Source: Clostridia bacterium
GTDB lineage: Bacteria > Bacillota > Clostridia > Christensenellales > Aristaeellaceae
NCBI GenBank assembly: GCA_017512985.1
Contig: JAFWEJ010000008.1
Coordinates: 310,001 to 374,000 of the forward strand
Length of the DNA stretch: 64,000 nucleotides
Direction: 5' to 3'
Shown here: one piece after another, positions 9,640 to 18,053 of the stretch
How positions within the stretch are numbered: position 1 is the first letter of the stretch
Layout: each line of letters starts with the position of its first letter
Notes under the pieces: generated by a model
What the model saw: only the letters and a program-made list of their open reading frames with translations
Databases searched by the model: none
What the model was told of the DNA's origin: nothing
Translations under genes and position numbers: made by a program

Positions 9640-9683
9640 AGAAACACGGTTTCCGCATCCCATATCAAAAGGAGGAGATCCCC

Positions 9684-10238
9684 GTGACCGGAAAGCTGAA
9701 CATCCGCGACAGGGCCAAATCGCTCTGGATCAAAGGAATGAAAGCTGTCGGAAACACAGCGGCAAACATTGCGAACAACACCAGGTACAAGGTGGATGAA
9801 GTGACCATTCAGAACCGCCGCAGGGAGGTCCTGAACGATCTTGCGCACAAAACCTATGCCCTTTGGCTGAAGGGGGAAACCTTTCCGGAAGCCATGACGA
9901 AGATGCTCTCGGAGCTGAAACAGCTCGACGAGCAGCTTAACGACATGCGGGCGGAAAAATACGCCTCTTCCAACAGGATGGTCCGGCCTGTAACGGAGGA
10001 CATTCCTGCCGCTGCGGAAGACGAGGAAGAAATGGAAGAAGAGGAAGAAGAGGACGTCACGCCCGCCGAAGTACCGGATTCTCCGGTCAGCAATGAAATC
10101 AACGAACTGTTTGACGGCGCCGCTTCCGTCGGGAAAACGGCTGAAAAGGTGAACCAGTCCCTTGATCAGTTAAGCGACAGGATCCGGAATTTTCCGCAGA
10201 GCGCGGAAAGCACCGAAAATGAAAAAAGGCAGGAATGA
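9684..10238 (+). CDS. Unknown protein with acidic C-terminal half
   Basis: I do not recognise this 184-aa protein. It starts at a GTG preceded by GGAGGAGATCCCC. Residues 1-95 are mixed-charge and predicted helical (RDRAKSLWIKGMKAVGNTAA, then a region with KTYALWLKGETFPEAMTKML); about 110-130 is a Glu-run (EDEEEMEEEEEED); the rest contains NEINELFDGAAS and a short helix. There is no signal peptide or membrane segment. It sits between a lipid kinase and a membrane protein on the same strand, with 44 and 6 nt gaps. Possible helical scaffold; function not assignable. Confidence 0.7.
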   Translation: MTGKLNIRDRAKSLWIKGMKAVGNTAANIANNTRYKVDEVTIQNRRREVLNDLAHKTYALWLKGETFPEAMTKMLSELKQLDEQLNDMRAEKYASSNRMVRPVTEDIPAAAEDEEEMEEEEEEDVTPAEVPDSPVSNEINELFDGAASVGKTAEKVNQSLDQLSDRIRNFPQSAESTENEKRQE

Positions 10239-10244
10239 ACCCGC

Positions 10245-10856
10245 ATGAAGATCAGAATCCTGCGGATTCCGGCACTGCTGATCCTCCTGATATGCTGCTG
10301 CGTTTCCGCGCTTTGCGAAGAAGCCGGCAGGGTAACGCTTGTTCCGGGTGAGGAATGGTCCTGGTCCAGAGGTGCATACAACACTTTCTCCGGACAAATC
10401 GGGCTGAAGGAACATACCGGAACAGAACTGACGGTTTCCATCCGCATGGAGCTGCCGTATACGGAAACGGAGGAGCAAAGCCTGCCGGTCTTTACCTCCG
10501 TGAACGGAAAACGGATCGTAATGACGAAACAGAGCGATACCGTTCATTTCACTCCCGATGCAGACTGCCCCGACATGGCGTTTACCGCAGCGTTCAGGCT
10601 GCCGGACAGTCAGTACGTCAGTTCCGTGCCAATGGTTTTCACAGTCACGGACGCAGACGGAAAAGAGCTGTGTACGATCCGCGGCAGAATCGATTCGGAG
10701 GACAACGGATCCGGCAAAGCCGGCAATCCCTTCCATATTCCTGCCGATATCGGACTGATCACAGCAGTTACTGCTGGCACTGCCGCGGGTATCTGGATCA
10801 TTGTTATTATCAGGGGAATCCACAGAAAAAAGAAAAGAAGGACAGGAGCGTCATAA
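10245..10856 (+). CDS. Unknown single-pass membrane protein with signal peptide
   Basis: A 203-aa protein I cannot place in a family. It has an N-terminal signal peptide (MKIRILRIPALLILLICCC, cleavage likely after ALC/E), an extracellular beta-rich region of about 140 residues, and a C-terminal helix (ITAVTAGTAAGIWIIVIIRG) followed by KKKRR, giving a type I membrane topology. The stop is 3 nt before cysS. No sortase motif or convincing lipobox. Probably a surface-exposed structural or sensory protein, by topology only. Confidence 0.75.
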   Translation: MKIRILRIPALLILLICCCVSALCEEAGRVTLVPGEEWSWSRGAYNTFSGQIGLKEHTGTELTVSIRMELPYTETEEQSLPVFTSVNGKRIVMTKQSDTVHFTPDADCPDMAFTAAFRLPDSQYVSSVPMVFTVTDADGKELCTIRGRIDSEDNGSGKAGNPFHIPADIGLITAVTAGTAAGIWIIVIIRGIHRKKKRRTGAS

Positions 10857-10859
10857 TAT

Positions 10860-12266
10860 ATGCAGATCTATAACAGCATGACCCGGAAAAAGGAAACATT
10901 CACGCCGATCCATGAGGGGAAAGTCGGCATTTACGCCTGCGGACCCACCGTATACAACTATTTCCATATCGGCAACGCCAGGCCTTTCATCACATTTGAC
11001 GTGCTGAGGCGGCAGCTGGAAAGGGAAGGATACCAGGTCACCTTTGTCCAGAACTTTACCGACATTGACGATAAGATGATCAAAAGGGCCAACGAGGAAG
11101 GAATTACCGTCAAGGAACTGGCGGACCGCTTCATCGCCGAATACTACAAGGACGCGGCCGCGCTCGGGATCCGTCCCGCAACGGTGCATCCCAAGGCAAC
11201 GGAGCATATTCCGGAAATTATCAGCCTGATCGCCAGGCTGATCGAAAACGGCCGCGCCTACGCCACACCCTCCGGCGACGTCTACTACCGCGTATCCGCA
11301 TTTCCCGGATACGGCAAGCTTTCCGGCCAGAGTACAGACGACCGGGAGAACGGAGCGAGCGAGCGCCTGAACGTCGAGACGGACAAGGAATCACCGGAAG
11401 ATTTTGCGGTCTGGAAGGCAAAAAAGCCCGGAGAACCGTTCTGGGAAAGCCCGTGGGGCGAAGGCCGCCCGGGCTGGCATATCGAATGCTCCGCCATGAG
11501 CATGAAATATCTCGGCGAGACTTTTGACATTCACTGCGGCGGAAAGGACCTGCTGTTCCCGCATCATGAGAATGAGATTGCCCAGAGCGAAGGCGCGACG
11601 GGAAAACCGTTTGTCCGCTACTGGATGCACAACGGTTTCATCAATGTGGACAACCAGAAGATGAGCAAGAGCCTCAACAATTTCTTCACGGTCCGGGATA
11701 TCGCGAAGGAATACGACCTGGAGGCAGTCCGCCTCTTTATGCTCAGCGCCCATTACCGCAGCCCGATCAATTTCAGCCGCGATCAGATTGAAGCCGCGAA
11801 CGCAAGCCTGAACCGCCTGTATACCGCCAGAAACTCGCTGAAATTCCAGATGGACAACGGAGAAGACAGGCCGCTGAACGAGGAGGAAAAGGCCTTTACG
11901 GAGCGCCTGAAGGGATATGAAAAACGCTTTGACGACGCCATGGACGACGATATGAACACGGCGGACGCGCTCGGTGCCGTCTTTGAGCTGGTAAAGGACG
12001 CGAACGTGACAATCGGACAGGGCGCGTCACGCGAAGCGGCAAAGGCCGCGCTGGACAGCCTCGGAGCAATCTGCGACGTTCTCGGCATCCTCAGCAAGAA
12101 GGAGGAAGAACTTCCCGAGGAGATCGCGGAGCTTGTCCGTGAACGGGCTGAAGCAAGAAAGAACCGGGACTGGGCAAAGAGCGACGAACTCCGCGACCGG
12201 ATCATCAAAGCCGGTTATATCCTTGAGGATACCAAACAGGGACAGAAAGTCAGGAAAGATGTCTGA
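10860..12266 (+). CDS. cysS: Cysteinyl-tRNA synthetase
   Basis: Charges tRNA-Cys. The 468-aa class I synthetase has the HIGH-type motif FHIGNARPF with the zinc-ligand region YACGPTVYNY near residue 23-32, GWHIECSAMS (second zinc region), the HHENEIAQSE segment, and KMSKSLNNF. Length is normal. Start ATG at 10860 lies 3 nt after the previous stop, and there is no room for a T-box leader, so it depends on upstream transcription. Its last 8 nt overlap the ComEA-like gene. Confidence 0.98.
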   Translation: MQIYNSMTRKKETFTPIHEGKVGIYACGPTVYNYFHIGNARPFITFDVLRRQLEREGYQVTFVQNFTDIDDKMIKRANEEGITVKELADRFIAEYYKDAAALGIRPATVHPKATEHIPEIISLIARLIENGRAYATPSGDVYYRVSAFPGYGKLSGQSTDDRENGASERLNVETDKESPEDFAVWKAKKPGEPFWESPWGEGRPGWHIECSAMSMKYLGETFDIHCGGKDLLFPHHENEIAQSEGATGKPFVRYWMHNGFINVDNQKMSKSLNNFFTVRDIAKEYDLEAVRLFMLSAHYRSPINFSRDQIEAANASLNRLYTARNSLKFQMDNGEDRPLNEEEKAFTERLKGYEKRFDDAMDDDMNTADALGAVFELVKDANVTIGQGASREAAKAALDSLGAICDVLGILSKKEEELPEEIAELVRERAEARKNRDWAKSDELRDRIIKAGYILEDTKQGQKVRKDV

Positions 12267-12633
12267 GCGGATCAGAAAGGCCGCCGGCCTGGTCCTGCTG
12301 GTGGCCGGCCTTGCGGCCTGCGCGGTTCCCGCCCTCTGCGCACGGAAGGCGGGACCGGCCCGTTTTCGTTCCGGAGAGCGGCAGGACCAGGGGATTCCCG
12401 GAATTGCACCTGCGGGCAACGGAACCATAAACGTCAACGAGGCCGACGCAGAAGAACTGACCGCGCTGCCCGGCGTCGGGGAGACGATTGCCGCGCTGAT
12501 CGTCGCGGAACGCCGCGAACACGGTCCCTTCCATTATCCGGAGGACCTGACAGCCGTAAAGGGCATCGGGCTGAAAACGCTGGAGAAATTCCGTGACATG
12601 ATTTTAACCGAACAGAAAGAAAGCGGGGAATAA
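12259..12633 (+). CDS. ComEA-like helix-hairpin-helix DNA-binding protein
   Basis: A 124-aa protein with one N-terminal hydrophobic segment (AAGLVLLVAGLAACAVPAL) and a C-terminal ComEA-type (HhH)2 module: INVNEADAEELTALPGVGET followed by LTAVKGIGLKTLEKFRD. ComEA binds incoming DNA at the cell surface during competence, but short ComEA-like proteins also occur outside competence loci, and no comEB/comEC is adjacent. I chose the ATG at 12259 (after GGAAAG) because an upstream in-frame start lies deep inside cysS. It lies 1 nt before dnaX. Confidence 0.8.
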   Translation: MSERIRKAAGLVLLVAGLAACAVPALCARKAGPARFRSGERQDQGIPGIAPAGNGTINVNEADAEELTALPGVGETIAALIVAERREHGPFHYPEDLTAVKGIGLKTLEKFRDMILTEQKESGE

Positions 12634-12634
12634 G

Positions 12635-14260
12635 ATGGCATATCGCGCGCTATACCGGGAGTGGAGGCCGAAGGATTTCTCGCATGTCGTCGGACAGAAC
12701 GCGATCATCGACACCCTGAGGAACCAGGTGATTGCAAAGAGAATCGCGCACGCTTACCTGTTCTGCGGCTCCCGCGGAACAGGTAAGACATCCACGGCAA
12801 AGATCCTCGCCAAAGCGATCAACTGCCTGGATCCGAAGAACGGCGATCCCTGCGGCGAATGTGAAAACTGCCTGCGTGCAGACAGGGAAGAAACCCTGGA
12901 CGTGATCGAAATCGACGCAGCCAGCAACAACGGCGTTGATGAAATGCGCGAGCTCAGGGATACGGTCAAATATCCTCCGCAGTACGGCAACTATAAGGTA
13001 TATATCATTGACGAAGTCCATATGCTGTCCACCTCCGCTTTCAACGCGCTGCTGAAAACGCTGGAGGAACCGCCGGCGCATGTCGTGTTCATCCTGGCGA
13101 CCACGGAACCGCAGAAGCTTCCCGAAACGATCCTGAGCAGGTGCCAGCGTTTCGATTTCGGCAGAATTCCGATTCCGGAGATTGCGGGCCGGCTGAAGGA
13201 AGCGGCGGACGGAGCGGGCGCGGAAGTCACGAACGGCGCACTGATGCTGATTGCCAGGGCTGCCGAAGGCGGCATGCGCGACGCGCTGAGCATACTGGAC
13301 ATGTGCCTGGGATACAGCGACAAGGTGGACGAAAAACTGGTCCGCAGCATCCTCGGCACCAGCGACGCAGATTTCCTGTTTGAGTTCTGCGGCGCAATCG
13401 CTGAACGCGACGCGGGGAAGGCGTTCTCCATGATCGACCGGCTGATGCGTGAAGGAAAGGATCCGGCGGTATTCGCGAAAGACGTGTGCAGGCACGTCAG
13501 AACGCTGCTGATCGCCCAGGCGAGCCCGGGCGATCTTTCCAGGATCACGGATATCACGGACGAAGAAGCGGCAGAATATGTACGGCAGGGTGAACAGGTT
13601 ACCCTCAGCAGGCTGATCAGGATCCTGGACCTGTTCATGTCGCTTGAAACAGAGATGAGATGGTCCTCCACGCCGCGGCTTGCGCTTGAGAACGCCGCGG
13701 TCAAGTGCTGCCTGAAGATTGACGAAGCGGACAACCGGTCCCTGACGGACCGGATCACCGAGCTTGAGAAGCGCATTGACGACCTGAGCGCGCGGATCAG
13801 CAGCGGAGCCGTCCAGGCGCCTTCAGAACAGAATCCCGCCCCGGCCGCAAAGAAGACAGTAAAGCCGGGAGATTCCGCTCCAAAAACCGCCTCGGTGAAA
13901 GCGATAAAAACCGCGGAATCCGGCGCGGTCTGGAAAGAGTTCATGTCCAGGATCCAGAAAGCGGATATCACCGCCTGGAGTTACCTTTCCCAGGGAAGCC
14001 TGATCAGCAGCAGCGGACAGCAGTATCACTGGCAGGCGAACCGGCAGGAAGGCGAACAGCAGTACATCGCCGCCCTGAACAAACCGGAAAGGAACAGCAC
14101 CATCTGCACGATCCTGGGTGAGATCACGGGAAGCGAATGTTCCTTTTCGGCCGACAGGCATGATTCCGCCGCGGCAGACGACGGAAGCGACGAGACCTAT
14201 CTCAGGTCGATCTATGAAACGTTCGGCAGGGAACCGGTGGACATTGTCGACAAAATATGA
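12635..14260 (+). CDS. dnaX: DNA polymerase III subunits gamma/tau
   Basis: Clamp-loader ATPase of the replisome, 541 aa. The opening AYRALYREWRPKDFSHVVGQ is family-typical; Walker A is GSRGTGKTSTAK near 46-57; a four-Cys zinc module follows (CLDPKNGDPCGECENC); Walker B is IIDEVHML and the arginine-finger sensor ILSRCQRFDF is present. From about 390 the protein becomes a low-complexity Ala/Pro/Lys linker followed by a short tau-like domain. TAAG precedes the ATG, 1 nt after the ComEA-like gene. A bidirectional hairpin follows the stop. No recR or yaaK follows, unlike Bacillus. Confidence 0.97.
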   Translation: MAYRALYREWRPKDFSHVVGQNAIIDTLRNQVIAKRIAHAYLFCGSRGTGKTSTAKILAKAINCLDPKNGDPCGECENCLRADREETLDVIEIDAASNNGVDEMRELRDTVKYPPQYGNYKVYIIDEVHMLSTSAFNALLKTLEEPPAHVVFILATTEPQKLPETILSRCQRFDFGRIPIPEIAGRLKEAADGAGAEVTNGALMLIARAAEGGMRDALSILDMCLGYSDKVDEKLVRSILGTSDADFLFEFCGAIAERDAGKAFSMIDRLMREGKDPAVFAKDVCRHVRTLLIAQASPGDLSRITDITDEEAAEYVRQGEQVTLSRLIRILDLFMSLETEMRWSSTPRLALENAAVKCCLKIDEADNRSLTDRITELEKRIDDLSARISSGAVQAPSEQNPAPAAKKTVKPGDSAPKTASVKAIKTAESGAVWKEFMSRIQKADITAWSYLSQGSLISSSGQQYHWQANRQEGEQQYIAALNKPERNSTICTILGEITGSECSFSADRHDSAAADDGSDETYLRSIYETFGREPVDIVDKI

Positions 14261-14261
14261 A

Positions 14262-14291
14262 AAGCAGCCCGGCTGATGCCGGGCTGCTTTA
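14262..14291 (+). terminator. Bidirectional terminator between dnaX and yajC
   Basis: Perfect 10-bp stem GCAGCCCGGC (14264-14273) / GCCGGGCTGC (14278-14287), TGAT loop, T-run on the plus side and A-run before it. It serves dnaX on plus and yajC (ending at 14306) on minus. Confidence 0.9.
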
Positions 14292-14305
14292 TTGTATGGC
14301 TTTGA

Positions 14306-14716
14306 TCAGTTGAGTTCCTGCGCGTCGTTCTCGATGGTGAGCTCCTCAACGCTGCGGATCGCCCAGCGGGCAACGACCATGCTCATGTTGTCCTTGCCGA
14401 CGGACAGTGTGATCGTATCGTCCTTCAGGCCGGTGATTGTACCGTAGATACCGCCGATGGTGCAGATGCGGTCTCCGGCTTTCAGGTTGTTCAGCATTTC
14501 CTTTACCTGCTTGTCCTTTTTCCGCTGGGGACGGATCAGCATGAACCAGAAAACAACGAAGATCAGGATCAGCGGAAGGAAAGTGGTGGCCAGGGCGGCA
14601 ATGGAGCTGACCTGCTGTGCAGCTTCTCCTTCTGCGGCTGCACCGGCGGCAGCAGTGCCGGCAGCGGCGGCGTCCTCGGCAACGGCGGCGGCGATACCGA
14701 AAAGTTTCTCAAACAT
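14306..14716 (-). CDS. yajC: Preprotein translocase subunit YajC
   Basis: Accessory subunit of the Sec translocon. The 136-aa protein has a membrane helix (about 46-62, TTFLPLILIFVVFWFMLIRP) followed by the hallmark RPQRKKDKQVKEM and the KAGDRICTIGGIYGTITGL soluble domain. Unusually, about 40 residues before the helix are Ala/Glu-rich (AAAVAEDAAAAGTAAAGAA), making the protein longer than a typical ~90-110-aa YajC. RBS AAAGGAG lies upstream of the ATG. It has its own consensus-spaced promoter and a terminator shared with dnaX; secDF and tgt are not adjacent. Confidence 0.93.
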   Translation of the reverse strand: MFEKLFGIAAAVAEDAAAAGTAAAGAAAEGEAAQQVSSIAALATTFLPLILIFVVFWFMLIRPQRKKDKQVKEMLNNLKAGDRICTIGGIYGTITGLKDDTITLSVGKDNMSMVVARWAIRSVEELTIENDAQELN

Positions 14717-14754
14717 GATGAAATAAAACTCCTTTCAAGCTCAGATGCCTGCTC

Positions 14755-14783
14755 ATTATAACAGACAATACAGGACGTTACAA
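14755..14783 (-). promoter_or_regulatory. Promoter of yajC
   Basis: On the minus strand: TTGTAA (14783-14778), 17-bp spacer, TATAAT (14760-14755), about 30 nt before the predicted leader of yajC. It sits in the 100-nt gap after the DUF1667 gene. Confidence 0.8.
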
Positions 14784-14815
14784 GACAAAGCAGTTAAAAA
14801 ACAAAAGCCGCGTCT

Positions 14816-15172
14816 TCATTCCAGGCTGCGCGTCGCAACGATATCGGAGCCGGATCCGAGGACATCCCGCAGGATTACCTGTCCCGCGCGGACCGGCAGT
14901 GAAACGCTGACGCGGCCGAGTTCTTCCATAACAGAGCCGATCAGCTTTTTCGGCACAGGGTTGTTTGTTTTGACGGAAAGCGGCGTACGGCTGCCGCTGA
15001 CCGGGATGACGGCGGTGATCATGCGCAGGGGCAGCGTACATTCCTGGCGGGCGTAAGACGCGCCGCGGGGGCAGGTGTTACCCGAAACGGATTCGAACTC
15101 GCCGCTGTCAGTAAGCGTCACGGTCATGCGGCATCCGACAGGGCAGTTGATACAGGTAATGATCTGTTCCAT
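14816..15172 (-). CDS. DUF1667 domain protein (GlpA/B-associated, Cys-rich)
   Basis: A 118-aa protein of the DUF1667 family, found encoded beside GlpA/GlpB-like flavoproteins in Firmicutes. Four N-terminal cysteines appear in a CINCPVGC...CPRGASYARQEC arrangement, likely a metal or iron-sulfur site; the C-terminal half (KTNNPVPKKLIGSVMEELG) is the family's conserved region. It is the last gene of a three-gene minus-strand operon, 5 nt after the preceding flavoprotein. Its likely role is an electron-transfer or assembly subunit of the complex; this is inference from context. Confidence 0.85.
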   Translation of the reverse strand: MEQIITCINCPVGCRMTVTLTDSGEFESVSGNTCPRGASYARQECTLPLRMITAVIPVSGSRTPLSVKTNNPVPKKLIGSVMEELGRVSVSLPVRAGQVILRDVLGSGSDIVATRSLE

Positions 15173-15177
15173 CTCTG

Positions 15178-16437
15178 TCAGCTCCTTTCAATCCGGACGG
15201 TGACCACGTCCTCCGGAAGGGAAGCAAGATCCTCCGGTTTCAGTGTGATCAGCGCCATTTCGCCGGGCGTAAAAATCATGGCTTTTTTCCGGCAGATTTC
15301 CCTGCCGCCGCATTCCACGACGGCCGCGCTGCCGCGGTATACGCCCGCGGGCCTGAACATCAGGCTGACAGGGCCGGCGGCCTCTTTCCGGATCTTCTGG
15401 GGAACCGTGCCCCGCACGCCGTCGCCGTCCAGGACCTTGATATACGGGCCGCCGCAGGAGCCGTGCAGGACATATTCCGCCGCCGCGGCGCCCGCTTTGA
15501 AGCTTTCTTCGGAAACATAGTCGACCAGGTCATGGACGTGGAGGACATTACCGCAGGAAAAGATTCCCGGGACACCGGTACAGAAACTGTCGTCCACGAC
15601 AGCGCCGGAAGTGGCGGGAGACAGCTCAATCCCGGCGCCGGCCGTCAGCTCGTTTTCCGGAATCAGGCCGCAGGAAAGCAGAAGCGTATCGCAGTCCAAA
15701 TCGATCTCTGTGCCCGGAACCGGATTCCTCTTTTCGTCAACCCTGGAAACGGTAACTCCCTCCAGCCTTTCCCGGCCGCGGATATCCGTCACGGTATGGC
15801 TGAGATAGAGCGGGATGCCGTAATCCTGAAGGCACTGGACAATATTCCGGTTCAGGCCGGAGGAATAGGGCATGATCTCCACGCAGGCGAGCACCTTTGC
15901 GCCCTGCAGCGTCATGCGACGGGCCATGATGAGGCCGATATCCCCGGAGCCCAGAATCACAACGCGCTTTCCGGGCATGTATCCTTCCAGGTTCACAAAA
16001 CGCTGCGCTGTTCCGGCCGAGTAGATTCCGGCGCAGCGGGTGCCGGGGGTACAAAGCGCCCCGCGGGGACGTTCCCGGCAGCCCATGGCCAGGACAACGG
16101 CTTTGGCACGGATAACCTGCAGGCCGCGCGCCGAAGACAGGCAGACAGCGGTACAGTCCGGCGAAACGGAAAGCACCATGGTGGAGCATTCGATCGGGAT
16201 ATCCAGTTCCGCCGCACGGTCGATATCGCGCTGCGCATATTCCGGCCCTGTCAGTTCCTCTTTGAAACGATGCAGGCCGAAACCGTTGTGGATACACTGC
16301 CGGAGAATGCCGCCCGGCTCATTTTCCCGTTCGACGACGAGTACGGATCCGATTCCGCTTTCACGGGCGGCGATTGCGGCGGCCAGGCCCGCGGGACCGG
16401 CGCCGACGACCAGGATATCGACATTCCGCTCACTCAT
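15178..16437 (-). CDS. NAD(P)/FAD-dependent oxidoreductase (GlpB-like partner)
   Basis: A 419-aa two-dinucleotide-binding flavoprotein. The FAD motif VVGAGPAGLAAAIAARESG is near 7-25, the redox-region segment LRQCIHNGFG near 48, a second Rossmann motif VVILGSGDIGLIMARRM near 160, and the C-terminal FAD-contact VPGIFSCGNVLHVHDLVD. It belongs to the pyridine-nucleotide-disulfide reductase-like family that accompanies GlpA-type glycerol-3-phosphate dehydrogenases in Clostridia. Overlaps the upstream gene by 8 nt. The substrate is not provable here; electron transfer from glycerol-3-phosphate or a related hydroxyacid is the favoured reading. Confidence 0.88.
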   Translation of the reverse strand: MSERNVDILVVGAGPAGLAAAIAARESGIGSVLVVERENEPGGILRQCIHNGFGLHRFKEELTGPEYAQRDIDRAAELDIPIECSTMVLSVSPDCTAVCLSSARGLQVIRAKAVVLAMGCRERPRGALCTPGTRCAGIYSAGTAQRFVNLEGYMPGKRVVILGSGDIGLIMARRMTLQGAKVLACVEIMPYSSGLNRNIVQCLQDYGIPLYLSHTVTDIRGRERLEGVTVSRVDEKRNPVPGTEIDLDCDTLLLSCGLIPENELTAGAGIELSPATSGAVVDDSFCTGVPGIFSCGNVLHVHDLVDYVSEESFKAGAAAAEYVLHGSCGGPYIKVLDGDGVRGTVPQKIRKEAAGPVSLMFRPAGVYRGSAAVVECGGREICRKKAMIFTPGEMALITLKPEDLASLPEDVVTVRIERS

Positions 16438-17899
16438 GTTCCGGCACCTCCTTCAGGAAAGATGAGACCGTTCCGGAAAGCAGGAAACTGTTTCCTCCGT
16501 TCTTGGTGATCTCCTCAAACGGCATTCCGGTTTCATCCGCAATGATTTCCGCAACGCGGGGAAGGCAGAAGCCGCCCTGGCACCGGCCCATGCCTGCCCG
16601 CGTGCGGCGTTTGACCGCGTCCACTGAGCGGGCGCCCACAGGACGGCGTATCGCGGCGCGGATCTCGGCTTCCGTGACCGTCTCGCAGCGGCAGATAATC
16701 TGCCCGTACGCGGGATCGGAACGGACCGCCTCTTCGCGTTCGGCCAGAGTCATGTCGTGGAACGGCTTCGGCGCAGGCACATAAGGAACCGTGCTGGTTT
16801 TTTGCGGAAGTTTAAGGAAGGAAGCAATCATCCCGGCCAGCTCGGCGCCGATCGCCGGGGCGGAAGAAAGGCCGGGGCTTTCGATTCCGATAGCTTCAAA
16901 ATATCCGGGACAGCCTTCGCAGGGGCCGACAACAAAGTCATCAACGGTCAGATGCGCCCGGACGCCGCTGAAATTCGTGATATTGGTACGCACGGACAGG
17001 CCCGGCCAGGTGAGCACGGCCTTCCGAAGCACTTCGGCCAGGCCGGCGGAAGTGGTGGCGGTATCCATCGGATCGCTGATGTCCTCCGCATTCGGCCCGA
17101 TGAGCAGGTTGCCGTGAACGGTCGGCGTGACAAGGACGCCTTTTCCCATGGCGGACGGGCACTGGAAAACGGTGCGGGAGAAGGGCTGCCTGTCTGATCT
17201 GTCCAGCAGATAGTACTGTCCGCGCCGGTGGACCATATGAAGCTTATCACCGGAAAGCATATTATGGATCTCCGCGCCGGAAGCGCCGGCGCAGTTCACG
17301 AGAACACGGCAGGCGTATGATGCGCCGCGCGTCTGTACGTCATATCTTCCGTCGGGGAGGACGGAAATCCGCAGAACCTCTTCGCCGAAGCGGAATGAAA
17401 CCCCGTTGAGCGCCGCGTCATCAGCAAGCGCGAAGGCAAATTCGTAAGGGCTGACGATCGCGCCGTCCGGAACAGAAAGCGCGCAGACGACATCCGGATT
17501 CAGCGAGGGCTCCAGCGACAGAACGGCATCCCGTTCAAGGATCTCAAGCCTTTTGACGCCGTTTTTTTCACCGCGCTCTTTCAGCGCGAGGAGCGTGGAA
17601 CGGTCGCCTTCGTTCAGGGCGATGACCAGCGAGCCGTTCCGCCGCCAGGGCACGCCGAGTTCCTCGCACAGCGCGGGAAACATCGCCGCGCCGCGCACAT
17701 TGTAATATGCCTTGCGCGTTCCCGGCGCGGCGTCATAACCGGCATGGACAATTCCGCTGTTGGCTTTTGTGGCTCCCTCGGCCACGTCGCTTTCCCTGTC
17801 AAGCACGGTCACGGACGCCTCAAAGCGGGAAAGCTCCCTGGCCAGTGAGCAGCCTGTCACTCCGGAACCGATGATCAGGATATCCGATTCTGTATGCAT
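16430..17899 (-). CDS. GlpA/GlpO-like FAD-dependent oxidoreductase with C-terminal BFD [2Fe-2S] domain
   Basis: A 489-aa flavoprotein of the glycerol-3-phosphate dehydrogenase/DAO family. FAD motif IIGSGVTGCSLARELSR is near the N-terminus; the central DAO fold has GATKANSGIVHAGYDA; the C-terminus (about 405-475) is a bacterioferredoxin-type domain with CRCETVTEAEI and GRCQGGFC supplying four cysteines. L-2-hydroxyglutarate oxidase is a related alternative, but the BFD domain and the GlpB/DUF1667 partners favour the GlpA-like complex. I start at ATG 17899 after GGGAGGCGACATC; longer in-frame starts would cross its own promoter. No glpK or glpF is nearby. Confidence 0.88.
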   Translation of the reverse strand: MHTESDILIIGSGVTGCSLARELSRFEASVTVLDRESDVAEGATKANSGIVHAGYDAAPGTRKAYYNVRGAAMFPALCEELGVPWRRNGSLVIALNEGDRSTLLALKERGEKNGVKRLEILERDAVLSLEPSLNPDVVCALSVPDGAIVSPYEFAFALADDAALNGVSFRFGEEVLRISVLPDGRYDVQTRGASYACRVLVNCAGASGAEIHNMLSGDKLHMVHRRGQYYLLDRSDRQPFSRTVFQCPSAMGKGVLVTPTVHGNLLIGPNAEDISDPMDTATTSAGLAEVLRKAVLTWPGLSVRTNITNFSGVRAHLTVDDFVVGPCEGCPGYFEAIGIESPGLSSAPAIGAELAGMIASFLKLPQKTSTVPYVPAPKPFHDMTLAEREEAVRSDPAYGQIICRCETVTEAEIRAAIRRPVGARSVDAVKRRTRAGMGRCQGGFCLPRVAEIIADETGMPFEEITKNGGNSFLLSGTVSSFLKEVPEHE

Positions 17900-17921
17900 G
17901 ATGTCGCCTCCCAATAAACCA

Positions 17922-17950
17922 ATTTTACCAAAAAATACCGGGATCTGCAA
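17922..17950 (-). promoter_or_regulatory. Promoter of the GlpA/GlpB/DUF1667-like operon
   Basis: On the minus strand: TTGCAG (17950-17945), 17-bp spacer, TAAAAT (17927-17922), about 23 nt upstream of the start codon. Divergent from the PfkB-operon promoter 44 nt away. Confidence 0.75.
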
Positions 17951-17993
17951 TGAATAAAAGAAGCTGCGGACCTCATCCGGGCGGCAGGATGAG

Positions 17994-18022
17994 TTGCGCA
18001 TGACAGGCCGGAATGGTATAAT
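17994..18022 (+). promoter_or_regulatory. Promoter of the PfkB-to-TlyA operon
   Basis: TTGCGC (17994-17999), 17-bp spacer, TATAAT (18017-18022), about 31 nt before the ATG at 18054. The -35 is weak but the -10 is exact. Confidence 0.7.
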
Positions 18023-18053
18023 AATCTGAATTGAGTATGACGGAGGAAGCGGC

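Noticed and set aside
10857-10860. Possible T-box riboswitch before cysS
   Set aside because: Only 3 nt separate cysS from the upstream stop and no specifier stem or T-box sequence was seen within the preceding gene.
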